From positions 1-5,290 of the forward strand of contig JAUXDV010000149.1 of NCBI GenBank assembly GCA_030620735.1: a DNA stretch of 5,290 bases, in the 5' to 3' direction. The position numbers were made by a program, and so were the translations under genes. Each line of letters opens with the position of its first letter. The first letter of the stretch is position 1. Shown in pieces: positions 1-5,290 of the stretch. The notes under the pieces are model-generated. The model was not told where the DNA came from and ran no database searches. It saw only the letters and a program-made list of their open reading frames with translations. This DNA is from Gammaproteobacteria bacterium. Lineage in GTDB: Bacteria; Pseudomonadota; Gammaproteobacteria; Chromatiales; Chromatiaceae.

Positions 1-476
1 GCTTTGGCTCGCTGCGCAGGCTCGTTGTACCAGATATCTTCGCAGATGGTGATGCCGATGCGAACGCCGCAGATATCAACCACACAGGCATCCTCACCAC
101 TGCTGAAGTAGCGCTTCTCGTCAAAGACGCTGTAGTTGGGCAGCAGCGCCTTGTCATACTCGGCGATGATGGCATGATCGTGAATGACACCGGCACTGTT
201 GTAGAGAGCGTCGTCGCCCTGGCGCGGGTAGCCGATGATTGCGGTGATGCCGTCGATCTCTTCACACAGCATGGCTGTCGCCTGCTGTACGCGTTCGATC
301 AGTTCGGGGCGCAGCAGCAGATCTTCCGGCGGATAGCCCGTCAGGGTCAGCTCCGGAAAGACGATCAGGTCGGCCTGCTGCTCATCGCGTGCCTTGATCG
401 ATGCGTCGATGATGCGTGCGACATTGCCTTCGACATCACCGACCAGCAGATTGAGTTGTGCCAGTGCTATGCGCAT
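1..476 (-). CDS. nadE: Glutamine-dependent NAD+ synthetase, N-terminal part (cut by the window edge)
   Basis: Catalyses the ATP-dependent amidation of nicotinic acid adenine dinucleotide to NAD+ in the cytoplasm, taking ammonia from glutamine. The 158 visible residues are the nitrilase-type glutaminase domain, opening MRIALAQLNLLVGD. The three catalytic positions of this domain are present: Glu42 in FPELTLTGYPP, Lys109 in EYDKALLPNY and Cys145 in ITICEDIW. The C-terminal synthetase domain lies beyond the left edge; full-length proteins of this type are usually about 540 residues. The start is supported by GGAAGAG nine nt upstream of the ATG. It follows sucD by 48 nt on the same strand with no clear terminator between, so co-transcription with sucCD is likely. 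An isolated carbon-nitrogen hydrolase is the only serious alternative; the YPPEDLL and YDKALLPNY stretches favour NadE. Confidence 0.93.
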   Translation of the reverse strand, partial: MRIALAQLNLLVGDVEGNVARIIDASIKARDEQQADLIVFPELTLTGYPPEDLLLRPELIERVQQATAMLCEEIDGITAIIGYPRQGDDALYNSAGVIHDHAIIAEYDKALLPNYSVFDEKRYFSSGEDACVVDICGVRIGITICEDIWYNEPAQRAK

Positions 477-524
477 GTTCAGTTACTCTTCCAGCATATA
501 CAGATTCCACGAAAGCATTGTTGA

Positions 525-1394
525 TTAATCTAATAACTCCGCCATGCGCCGGCCTATCTCCGCCGGTGAACGCACCGTGGCAACTCCTGCCGCTTCCAGT
601 GCCGCATATTTTCCATCTGCGGTACCGCCACCACCACTGATGATTGCTCCTGCGTGACCCATGCGTTTGCCTGGCGGCGCGGTCACTCCGGCAATATAGG
701 CGACCACAGGCTTGCTGACATGCTGTCGGATATAGTCAGCAGCCATCTCCTCAGCCGCACCTCCAATCTCGCCAACCAGCACGATGCCTTCAGTCTGAGC
801 ATCCTGCTCGAAAAGTTCCAGGCAGTCGATAAAACTCATGCCATGGATAGGGTCGCCGCCAATGCCGACACAGCTGCTCTGTCCAAGGCCCTCGTTGCTG
901 GTCTGAAAAACCGCCTCGTAGGTAAGCGTGCCGGAGCGGGAGATGATCCCCACCCTGCCCGGCTGGTGAATATTACCCGGCATGATGCCGATCTTGCACT
1001 CTCCGGGAGTAATGACCCCAGGACAGTTGGGTCCGATCAGAATGGAGTCGCCGCCATCCAGTGCGGCCTTGACTTTCAGCATATCAAGCACCGGTATACC
1101 CTCTGTGATGCAGACAATCACCTTGATGCCTGCATCCGCCGCCTCCAGGATAGCGTCTGCGGCAAAGGCTGCCGGGACGTAGATCATGGTGGCTTCGGCG
1201 CCTGCCTGCGACACCGCATCCTGTACGGTGTTGAAGACCGGCAGGCCGAGGTGCGTCTGCCCCCCCTTTCCGGGGGTAACACCGCCAACCATGTTTGTAC
1301 CGTAGGCAATCGCCTGTTCGGAGTGGAAAGTCCCCTGTTTGCCAGTGAAGCCCTGACAGATGACTTTGGTGTGCTTGTTGATCAATATGCTCAT
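525..1394 (-). CDS. sucD: Succinyl-CoA synthetase, alpha subunit
   Basis: Alpha subunit of succinyl-CoA synthetase (succinate-CoA ligase), which interconverts succinyl-CoA and succinate with formation of ATP or GTP in the TCA cycle. It is 289 residues, the same length as E. coli SucD, and begins MSILINKHTKVICQGFTGKQ, nearly the E. coli N-terminus, which fixes the start. Visible elements are the Rossmann-type CoA-binding domain with GFTGKQGTFH (residues 15-24), GPNCPG (121-126), SRSGTLTYE (152-160) and the phosphorylated histidine His247 within GKRMGHAGAII. No key residue is missing. The nearest Shine-Dalgarno is AAGGA about 13 nt before the ATG, a rather long spacing. It lies 143 nt downstream of its partner sucC, whereas in many bacteria the two genes abut or overlap; the gap holds a large palindrome. 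nadE follows 48 nt after the stop. Confidence 0.98.
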   Translation of the reverse strand: MSILINKHTKVICQGFTGKQGTFHSEQAIAYGTNMVGGVTPGKGGQTHLGLPVFNTVQDAVSQAGAEATMIYVPAAFAADAILEAADAGIKVIVCITEGIPVLDMLKVKAALDGGDSILIGPNCPGVITPGECKIGIMPGNIHQPGRVGIISRSGTLTYEAVFQTSNEGLGQSSCVGIGGDPIHGMSFIDCLELFEQDAQTEGIVLVGEIGGAAEEMAADYIRQHVSKPVVAYIAGVTAPPGKRMGHAGAIISGGGGTADGKYAALEAAGVATVRSPAEIGRRMAELLD

Positions 1395-1425
1395 AGTGAT
1401 TTATTTATCCTTTTCACGCCATTCT

Positions 1426-1447
1426 AATCGCGACAGTGCGACTGTCG
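1426..1447 (-). repeat. Small hairpin next to the REP palindrome
   Basis: CGACAG (1431-1436) and CTGTCG (1442-1447) form a 6-bp stem around a 5-nt loop, lying on the sucD-proximal side of the large palindrome and sharing its last two bases. On the minus-strand transcript it would sit immediately after the large hairpin and about 31 nt before the sucD start. No T-run follows it on the minus strand, so it does not look like an intrinsic terminator. The 11 bases 1426-1436 are also the exact reverse complement of 1476-1486, so an alternative pairing with the loop of the large hairpin is possible. Confidence 0.6.
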
Positions 1448-1517
1448 TAGGATGCTGTTGAGGTACGAAGCGCATCTGTCGCGATTGATGCGCTTCGTAC
1501 CTCAGCAGCATCCTACG
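1446..1517. repeat. Paired inverted REP-like elements (BIME) between sucC and sucD
   Basis: Two 31-nt arms (1446-1476 and 1487-1517) are reverse complements with a single mismatch, separated by a 10-nt loop. Read inward from either end, each arm starts CGTAGGATGCTG and ends GCGCATC, so each has a GTAG head followed by an imperfect GATGC...GCATC palindrome. This is the layout of REP sequences mobilised by REP-associated tyrosine transposases (RAYT), and two inverted copies make a BIME. In sucCD mRNA the arms would fold into a very stable hairpin with one A-C mismatch. Without a following T-run it is more likely to affect mRNA stability or the sucC:sucD ratio than to terminate transcription. 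No RAYT gene is in the window. The palindrome is seen directly; REP identity is inferred from form, and copy number in the genome is unknown. Confidence 0.85.
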
Positions 1518-1537
1518 TTAATTGATGTCTACGGTAT

Positions 1538-2701
1538 TTACCCTGCCGCCAGGGCAACGACTTTTTGCGCAGCCTCCGTCAGATCATCTGCCGTATCAAG
1601 ATTCAGGCCGCTGCTATCCAGCATCTCAAGTCCCTGTGGCGCATTGGTGCCTTCCAGCCTGACAACCACCGGTACGCTGATGCCGACCTCCGTAACTGCG
1701 GCAATGATCCCCTCGGCAATCAGATCACAGCGGACGATGCCGCCGAAGATATTCACCAGCACCGCTCGGACATTGCTGTCTGAAAGAATCAGTTTGAAGG
1801 CTTCAGCGACTCGTTCAGCAGTCGCGCCGCCGCCGACATCCAGAAAATTGGCGGGTTCTGCGCCATGCAGCTTAACAAGATCCATGGTCGCCATCGCCAG
1901 GCCTGCGCCATTGACCATGCATCCGATTGTGCCGTTGAGACTGATGTAGTTGAGCTGGTGCTCCGCAGCGGCCGCCTCGCGCGCATCTTCCTGGGTCAGA
2001 TCGCGCATATGCAGCAAATCGGCATGACGATAGAGGGCATTGTCATCGAGATTGATCTTGGCGTCGAGCGCCAGCAGATGTCCCTCCTCGTCCACCACCA
2101 GCGGATTGATCTCGATGAGGCTGGCGTCCTTCTCCATAAAGAGCTTGTAGAGCCCCTGCATGATCGCCTGCAGTTCACGGATCTGCCCGCCCTCGAGGCC
2201 ATAGGCAAAGGCAATCTGCCGGCATTGAAAAGCCTGCAGACCAACCACGGGATTGACAGAGATGGTGATGATTTTTTCAGGCGTAGCGGCCGCCACCTCC
2301 TCGATATTCATGCCGCCGGCCTGTGAGGCCATGAAAGCGACACGCCGTGTGGCGCGATCCACCAGCACGCTCAAGTAGAACTCGCGTGCAATCACCGTGG
2401 GCTTCTCAATCAATACCTCATGAACAGGCAGCCCCTGCGGGCCCGTCTGGTGCGTCGTCAGCACAGAACCCAACAAGCGTTGCGTTTCACTGTGCGCCTG
2501 CTCCAGGCTATCGGCCAGCACCACGCCGCCGGCCTTGCCGCGCCCTCCGGTATGCGCCTGGGCCTTCACCACCCAGCGAACGCCTCCCAGCGACTCTGCG
2601 GCATTCTGCACGTCTGCAGCATCGCTGATGGGGACTCCATCCGGGACAGGAATAGCATAGTTGCGGAACAGTCCTTTGGATTGGTATTCGTGTAAATTCA
2701 T
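1538..2701 (-). CDS. sucC: Succinyl-CoA synthetase, beta subunit
   Basis: Beta subunit of succinyl-CoA synthetase, carrying the nucleotide and succinate sites and pairing with the SucD product encoded downstream. It is 387 residues against 388 in E. coli, with the family N-terminus MNLHEYQSKGLF. An ATP-grasp domain fills the first half: Lys46 in VVKAQAH, the glycine-rich GRGKAGG (53-59), and the metal-binding EINPLVV (197-203) and Asp213 in ALDAKINLDD. The C-terminal CoA-ligase domain shows NGAGLAMATMD (264-274), FLDVGGGA (286-293), NIFGGIVRCDLIAEGI (317-332) and RLEGTNAPQG (348-357). The start is supported by GAAGG seven nt upstream of the ATG. It appears to be the first gene of a sucC-sucD-nadE transcript, with a sigma-70 promoter about 75 nt upstream; sucA and sucB are not adjacent on the upstream side. 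Whether it uses ADP or GDP cannot be read from the sequence with certainty. Confidence 0.98.
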   Translation of the reverse strand: MNLHEYQSKGLFRNYAIPVPDGVPISDAADVQNAAESLGGVRWVVKAQAHTGGRGKAGGVVLADSLEQAHSETQRLLGSVLTTHQTGPQGLPVHEVLIEKPTVIAREFYLSVLVDRATRRVAFMASQAGGMNIEEVAAATPEKIITISVNPVVGLQAFQCRQIAFAYGLEGGQIRELQAIMQGLYKLFMEKDASLIEINPLVVDEEGHLLALDAKINLDDNALYRHADLLHMRDLTQEDAREAAAAEHQLNYISLNGTIGCMVNGAGLAMATMDLVKLHGAEPANFLDVGGGATAERVAEAFKLILSDSNVRAVLVNIFGGIVRCDLIAEGIIAAVTEVGISVPVVVRLEGTNAPQGLEMLDSSGLNLDTADDLTEAAQKVVALAAG

Positions 2702-2776
2702 TGGATAGCCTTCATATTCTTGTTTTCAACAGGCATTCTCAGGTAAAACCGAAGTCAAATCAAATACTACCTTAAG

Positions 2777-2805
2777 ATTATCATGCGCTGATACAAATCC
2801 GTCAA
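2777..2805 (-). promoter_or_regulatory. Predicted sigma-70 promoter for sucC-sucD-nadE
   Basis: On the minus strand, TTGACG (2805-2800, five of six matches to the -35 consensus) is followed after exactly 17 nt by GATAAT (2782-2777, five of six to the -10 consensus). Transcription would start near 2770, giving a leader of about 69 nt before the sucC ATG. It is the best-scoring pair I found in the divergent region. The prediction is by eye and untested. Confidence 0.65.
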
Positions 2806-2819
2806 TATGCGCTATCTTC

Positions 2820-2847
2820 TTGCAACTTTCCCGGAGTGTTCTATACT
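2820..2847 (+). promoter_or_regulatory. Predicted sigma-70 promoter for the pilVWX operon
   Basis: TTGCAA (2820-2825, four of six to the -35 consensus), a 16-nt spacer, then TATACT (2842-2847, five of six to the -10 consensus). Transcription would start near 2854 and give a leader of about 120 nt before pilV. Its -35 box is 14 nt from the -35 box of the opposing sucC promoter. I saw no convincing sigma-54 -24/-12 pair. The weak -35 leaves room for an activator. Confidence 0.42.
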
Positions 2848-2963
2848 TCAGGGAGTTTCATCTGCAACTGCCGTTGTCACTTTCATCAGACTTGACATCA
2901 AACTGGAAAGGATTTTCCAAAGATGTGGATCTTTTACGAGGTACACATGAAGCATCACTGAAC

Positions 2964-2967
2964 GGAG
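2964..2967 (+). promoter_or_regulatory. Ribosome binding site that fixes the pilV start
   Basis: GGAG lies 8 nt before the ATG at 2976. The same frame is open back to a TTG at 2820, but that codon falls inside the predicted -35 box and the extra 52 residues resemble no pilin leader, so the 2976 start is preferred. Confidence 0.75.
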
Positions 2968-2975
2968 TCTCATCG

Positions 2976-3500
2976 ATGCAATTCAGACCCTGCCACATTC
3001 CAAACTTCATACGATACGCCGGCTCCTCACTCATTGAAGTGCTGGTGACCATGGTGATTCTGTCGATCGGCCTGCTCGGTTATGCCGGAATGCAGGTGAG
3101 CAGTATGCGCTCGACCGAGACGGGGCGCATGCGCTCTGAAGTGATTGCGCTCGCCAGTGACATCTCCGACCGCCTTAAGGCAAATCAGCCGCATGTAAAT
3201 GCAGGAACATATACCGGCAGCTTGTCTGGCAAACCCTCTTCACCAGAGTGCGGCACGAATCCATGTACAGCACAGCAGATGAGCAAACAGGATCTGTCGA
3301 GCTGGCATGAACGGCTCTCACTCCTGCCGGACGGCAGGGGCAATATCACAAAAACCGCAATCACTATCGATAACATCGATTCGACCCTGATGACGATCTC
3401 CCTGTGCTGGAATGAGGCACGCATCACAGTGCCGGATACCAGCTGTCCGCCGCAAACCGAAAATGCATTGCAGCTTTTTCAACTCAGGGTGCTGCTGTGA
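2976..3500 (+). CDS. pilV: Type IV pilus minor pilin PilV
   Basis: Minor pilin of type IV pili, thought from the Pseudomonas system to join PilW, PilX, a FimU-type pilin and PilY1 in an inner-membrane complex that primes pilus assembly and ends at the tip. The 174-residue product has a 16-residue leader ending Gly16, a prepilin-peptidase site G^SSLIEVLV with Glu at +5 (Glu21), and a hydrophobic helix to about residue 40 (VTMVILSIGLLGYAGMQ), typical of PilV. The exported C-terminal part has two cysteine pairs, Cys92/Cys97 in ECGTNPCT and Cys144/Cys157, likely to form disulfides, and a QDLSSWHERL...LPDGRGNI segment characteristic of the family. The leader is longer than that of major pilins. 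The stop overlaps the pilW ATG by one base (TGATG), which implies translational coupling. It is the first gene of the operon. Confidence 0.93.
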   Translation: MQFRPCHIPNFIRYAGSSLIEVLVTMVILSIGLLGYAGMQVSSMRSTETGRMRSEVIALASDISDRLKANQPHVNAGTYTGSLSGKPSSPECGTNPCTAQQMSKQDLSSWHERLSLLPDGRGNITKTAITIDNIDSTLMTISLCWNEARITVPDTSCPPQTENALQLFQLRVLL

Positions 3501-4528
3501 TGGCAAACGATCTGAAACCATACACGAGCGTGCAGAGGGGTCTCACTCTGATCGAAATCATGATTGCGCTGGTCATCGGCTCCGTGCTGATCGCAGGCGC
3601 AGGAAAGATCTTCATCAGCAGTAAAAGGAACCTTGAGGCGCAATTAAACCTGCAGCAGATTCAGGAGAATGCACGCTATGCACTCGATCTGATCAGCCGT
3701 GATCTGCGCCGCGCCGGTTATTTCGCAGGCTTGAACAGTATCACCGCTATCGAAGGCACATCCGCTCCGCTGCAACCTGATGGAAAATGTCCGCTTAGCA
3801 ATGCGTGGGGACGCATGCTTGCCCGCCCGCTGTTCGGACTCAATGATACCAATGGTGAATATGCGTGTATCCCGGACAGTGATTATCTGCGTGGCGATAT
3901 TATCGTAACACGCTATGCCCATCCCGTTGCCGTGACGGGCGCATTGTCTGACAAGCAGTTGTATCTGCGCTCAAACGCCTCCGCAGGGGCATTGTTCTCC
4001 GGTTCCGAAAGCGACAGCAACCAGGTTGCAGAGCCCTCTATCGTGCAGAAAATCATTGCACGCGCCTACTATATTCGACCCTCGACCACTCGCTGTCCCG
4101 ATGGAAGCAAGCCACCGGCTCTGTGGCGTGAAACCCTTGACAGCAATGGCCGTCCTGCCGCTGAAGAGCTGGTAACGGGAGTCGAACAGCTGCAACTTCA
4201 GTATGGAGTCATCGACTTCAATCCTGATGATGATATGAATAGCAATGAAATCTCCTATCGCTACCTGGATGCAAACAATGTGGCTGATTCGGAATGGAAT
4301 GCCCCATTTGGTTCTGCATCAGAGTGGAGAGAGTGGGTGGAATTGACCTCAAACAGCGCCGTTCACTCTACGGTTCTGCTTGCAAGAGTATGGCTGCTGG
4401 TGCGCGCCGCCTGCGCCGAACCGGCTGTCGTCAATCGGCGCACCTATGCCATGGGCGGTCATCATTACGCCGTTGACGACCATATTCGACGCCAACTCTA
4501 CTCCACTACAGTGCAGCTGAGGAATTGA
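3500..4528 (+). CDS. pilW: Type IV pilus minor pilin PilW
   Basis: Minor pilin needed for type IV pilus assembly in the family, membrane-inserted before incorporation at the fibre tip. The product is 342 residues from the ATG at 3500. The leader ends Gly14 and the processing site is QRG^LTLIEIMIALVIG, with Glu at +5 (Glu19), followed by a hydrophobic helix to about residue 39. Family hallmarks are ARYALDLISRDLRRAGYFAG (59-78), VTGVEQLQLQYGV (225-237), VWLLVRA (297-303) and a C-terminal RRQLYSTTVQLRN. Length is usual for PilW. The ATG overlaps the pilV stop; an in-frame GTG directly before it (3497) would add one residue, and the shared AGGG at 3486-3489 fits either codon, so the choice is not decided. 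pilX starts 5 nt after the stop. Confidence 0.93.
   Translation: MANDLKPYTSVQRGLTLIEIMIALVIGSVLIAGAGKIFISSKRNLEAQLNLQQIQENARYALDLISRDLRRAGYFAGLNSITAIEGTSAPLQPDGKCPLSNAWGRMLARPLFGLNDTNGEYACIPDSDYLRGDIIVTRYAHPVAVTGALSDKQLYLRSNASAGALFSGSESDSNQVAEPSIVQKIIARAYYIRPSTTRCPDGSKPPALWRETLDSNGRPAAEELVTGVEQLQLQYGVIDFNPDDDMNSNEISYRYLDANNVADSEWNAPFGSASEWREWVELTSNSAVHSTVLLARVWLLVRAACAEPAVVNRRTYAMGGHHYAVDDHIRRQLYSTTVQLRN
4519..4523 (+). promoter_or_regulatory. Ribosome binding site that fixes the pilX start
   Basis: GAGGA lies 10 nt before the ATG at 4534 and within the last codons of pilW. An in-frame TTG at 4525 is only one nt from this site, too close to be used, so the ATG is taken as the start. Confidence 0.7.
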
Positions 4529-4533
4529 AGCGA

Positions 4534-5076
4534 ATGAAAGATTCACACCAGCCGTTTCATCAAAACCAGCAGGGGGCGGCGCTTGCCATTGCCCTGATAT
4601 TGTTACTGGTGATTGCACTTCTCGGCGCCCTGTCACTGAACACTTCGTTTCTTGAGTCGTTGATGGCGAGCAACAGCCAGTTCCACAGCAGGGCGCTGCA
4701 TGACGCCGAGTATCTGCTGCGCGTCGCTGAAAAAGATGTCTCGAGCGTTGTCGCGAACGCATCGCCATTGCAGAGTCACTACCATCAAGCCGGGGAGAGT
4801 GGAGTAGAACCATCTTCGATTCAGTGGCCTGGCTGGAGTGACGCAACAGCTTCAAAAGCTATCACACAAGATGGCGTCAATGGCGCCTATACGATCGAAT
4901 ATCTCGGCCCTGTGCATGAGAGCAGCGGCGAGAATATCGCCCGGGAAGAACAACCTGCAAAAAAAGATGAAATCGCCTACTACCTGTTCCGCATCACGGC
5001 CCTTGCGACTGCCGGGAAAGGCAGTAAACGCATCGTTCAATCCATCTACCGTACAGTGGAGGGAATGGCGCCATAA
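4534..5076 (+). CDS. pilX: Type IV pilus minor pilin PilX
   Basis: Minor pilin of the PilX type, functionally comparable to GspK of type II secretion and thought to sit at or near the tip of the priming complex. The product is 180 residues. The N-terminus QNQQGAALAIALILLLVIALLGALSL is the typical PilX_N segment: Gly14 is the presumed last leader residue, and a hydrophobic helix runs from about 15 to 36. Position +5 is Ile19, not Glu, so the conserved pilin Glu5 is absent. SFLESLMASNSQFHSRALHDAE (38-59) matches the family pattern of a conserved M-A-x-N and A-x-x-D-A-E after the helix. The end, YLFRITALATAGKGSKRIVQSIYR (150-173), is also characteristic. No cysteines are seen. The gene follows pilW by 5 nt and is probably co-transcribed with it. 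Confidence 0.9.
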   Translation: MKDSHQPFHQNQQGAALAIALILLLVIALLGALSLNTSFLESLMASNSQFHSRALHDAEYLLRVAEKDVSSVVANASPLQSHYHQAGESGVEPSSIQWPGWSDATASKAITQDGVNGAYTIEYLGPVHESSGENIAREEQPAKKDEIAYYLFRITALATAGKGSKRIVQSIYRTVEGMAP

Positions 5077-5095
5077 ATAGGAGCTGACAGTCATC

Positions 5096-5174
5096 AGTTT
5101 GCAGTTCGCAGAAAAAAACATGAAACAAGAAGTCTCTACTGCAGTCATGGTTGTATCTCTGCCTACTGCAAACT
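5096..5174. repeat. Imperfect inverted repeat in the pilX-pilY1 gap
   Basis: AGTTTGCAGT (5096-5105) is the exact reverse complement of ACTGCAAACT (5165-5174). Inside these, GCAGA (5108-5112) pairs with TCTGC (5158-5162) and CATGA (5119-5123) with TCATG (5145-5149), leaving a loop of about 21 nt. The arms are interrupted by small internal loops, so folding is less certain than for the sucC-sucD palindrome. The octamer CTACTGCA also occurs twice in direct orientation (5136-5143 and 5163-5170). No T-run follows, so it does not look like an intrinsic terminator. Confidence 0.5.
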
Positions 5175-5192
5175 TTTACAATGGAAAACATC

Positions 5193-5290
5193 ATGAAAAA
5201 CGGATATCAGAGACCTATCACAAAAAGCGCCATCATCAGCATGGCTATGATCATGGCGGGATCACTTTTCGCCGACGCGGTGGTTGAACC
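5193..5290 (+). CDS. pilY1: Secreted protein, N-terminus only; by position probably type IV pilus tip adhesin PilY1
   Basis: Only 32 codons are in the window. They encode a Sec-type signal peptide: a basic start (Lys2, Arg7, Lys11), a hydrophobic core from about 13 to 26 (AIISMAMIMAGSLF), and an A-D-A site at 27-29 with likely cleavage before VVEP. This shows an exported protein and nothing more. The PilY1 assignment rests on gene order, since pilY1 usually follows pilX in pilVWX clusters; PilY1 is a large calcium-binding tip protein. GGAAA (5183-5187) five nt before the ATG is a modest ribosome binding site. An in-frame ATG at 5181 would add four residues but has no Shine-Dalgarno of its own. 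The gene is 116 nt from pilX, much farther than the other operon gaps. Confidence 0.6.
   Translation, partial: MKNGYQRPITKSAIISMAMIMAGSLFADAVVE

Noticed and set aside
654..1427. A 257-codon open frame on the plus strand opposite sucD
   Set aside because: It is the antisense shadow of a clearly conserved gene, has no recognisable domain, and lacks a matching ribosome binding site. The long frame reflects the codon use of sucD.
1446..1517. The large palindrome as a Rho-independent terminator of sucC
   Set aside because: No run of T follows either arm on the minus strand, and sucD, the obligate partner, lies directly downstream without a clear promoter in the gap.
1446..1517. The palindrome as a CRISPR repeat or an insertion-sequence remnant
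   Set aside because: There are only two inverted arms with a 10-nt loop, no regular spacers, no transposase fragment and no obvious target-site duplication.
1865..2326. Long plus-strand open frame opposite sucC
   Set aside because: It lies entirely within sucC, which is full length with all motifs; the translated antisense product resembles no family I know.
2904..2919. Small hairpin TGGAAA-GGAT-TTTCCA in the pilV leader
   Set aside because: A 6-bp, AT-rich stem is weak and common by chance, with no T-run or overlap with the ribosome binding site.
2892..2920. Perfect -35 hexamer TTGACA at 2892-2897 as a second pilV promoter
   Set aside because: At spacings of 16 to 19 nt there is no acceptable -10 hexamer; the sequence there is TTCCAA-like.
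2820..2975. N-terminal extension of pilV starting at a TTG
   Set aside because: The TTG has no Shine-Dalgarno and sits in the predicted -35 box, the extra 52 residues have no pilin character, and the ATG at 2976 has a good GGAG at 8 nt.
4349..4855. 168-codon minus-strand frame opposite the end of pilW and the start of pilX
   Set aside because: It spans the junction of two well-supported pilin genes in antisense and its product is low in recognisable structure.
5099..5287. 62-codon open frame in the pilX-pilY1 gap (TTG at 5099 or ATG at 5120)
   Set aside because: It overlaps the whole signal-peptide region of the next gene in another frame, has no recognisable features, and its composition shifts to a His/Lys/Arg-rich nonsense-like tail where it overlaps the real gene.

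Overview
The window looks like ordinary chromosomal DNA from a Gram-negative gammaproteobacterium. The evidence is a PilV-PilW-PilX minor-pilin set of the Pseudomonas type, SucC and SucD close in length and sequence to the E. coli enzymes, a glutamine-dependent NadE, and a GTAG-headed REP-like palindrome of the kind common in this class. A free-living or symbiotic Chromatiales-like sulfur oxidiser is a plausible guess, but this is inference from gene order and repeat style only. I see no phage, transposase, CRISPR or toxin gene, and no rRNA or tRNA.

Left half, minus strand (1-2701): a head-to-tail cluster sucC -> sucD -> nadE. SucC and SucD are the beta and alpha subunits of succinyl-CoA synthetase, the TCA-cycle step that makes ATP or GTP. 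NadE, cut by the left edge after 158 residues, is the last enzyme of NAD+ synthesis. sucC and sucD are separated by an unusually long 143-nt gap holding a near-perfect 31-bp inverted repeat, which reads as two inverted REP units (a BIME).

Middle (2702-2975): a 274-nt divergent control region. A good sigma-70 promoter points left into sucC and a fair one points right into pilV. Their -35 boxes lie back to back, 14 nt apart.

Right half, plus strand (2976-5290): a tight minor-pilin operon, pilV-pilW-pilX, followed after 116 nt by the signal-peptide start of a secreted protein that by position is most likely the pilus tip protein PilY1. The three minor pilins have prepilin-peptidase sites and a hydrophobic N-terminal helix. 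In the known family they form the priming and tip complex of type IV pili together with PilY1. No fimT/fimU gene precedes pilV here.

There is no clear sign of a previously undescribed system. The points most worth a second look are the BIME inside sucCD, the complementarity between its loop and the adjacent sequence, and the imperfect inverted repeat between an orphan Shine-Dalgarno and pilY1.
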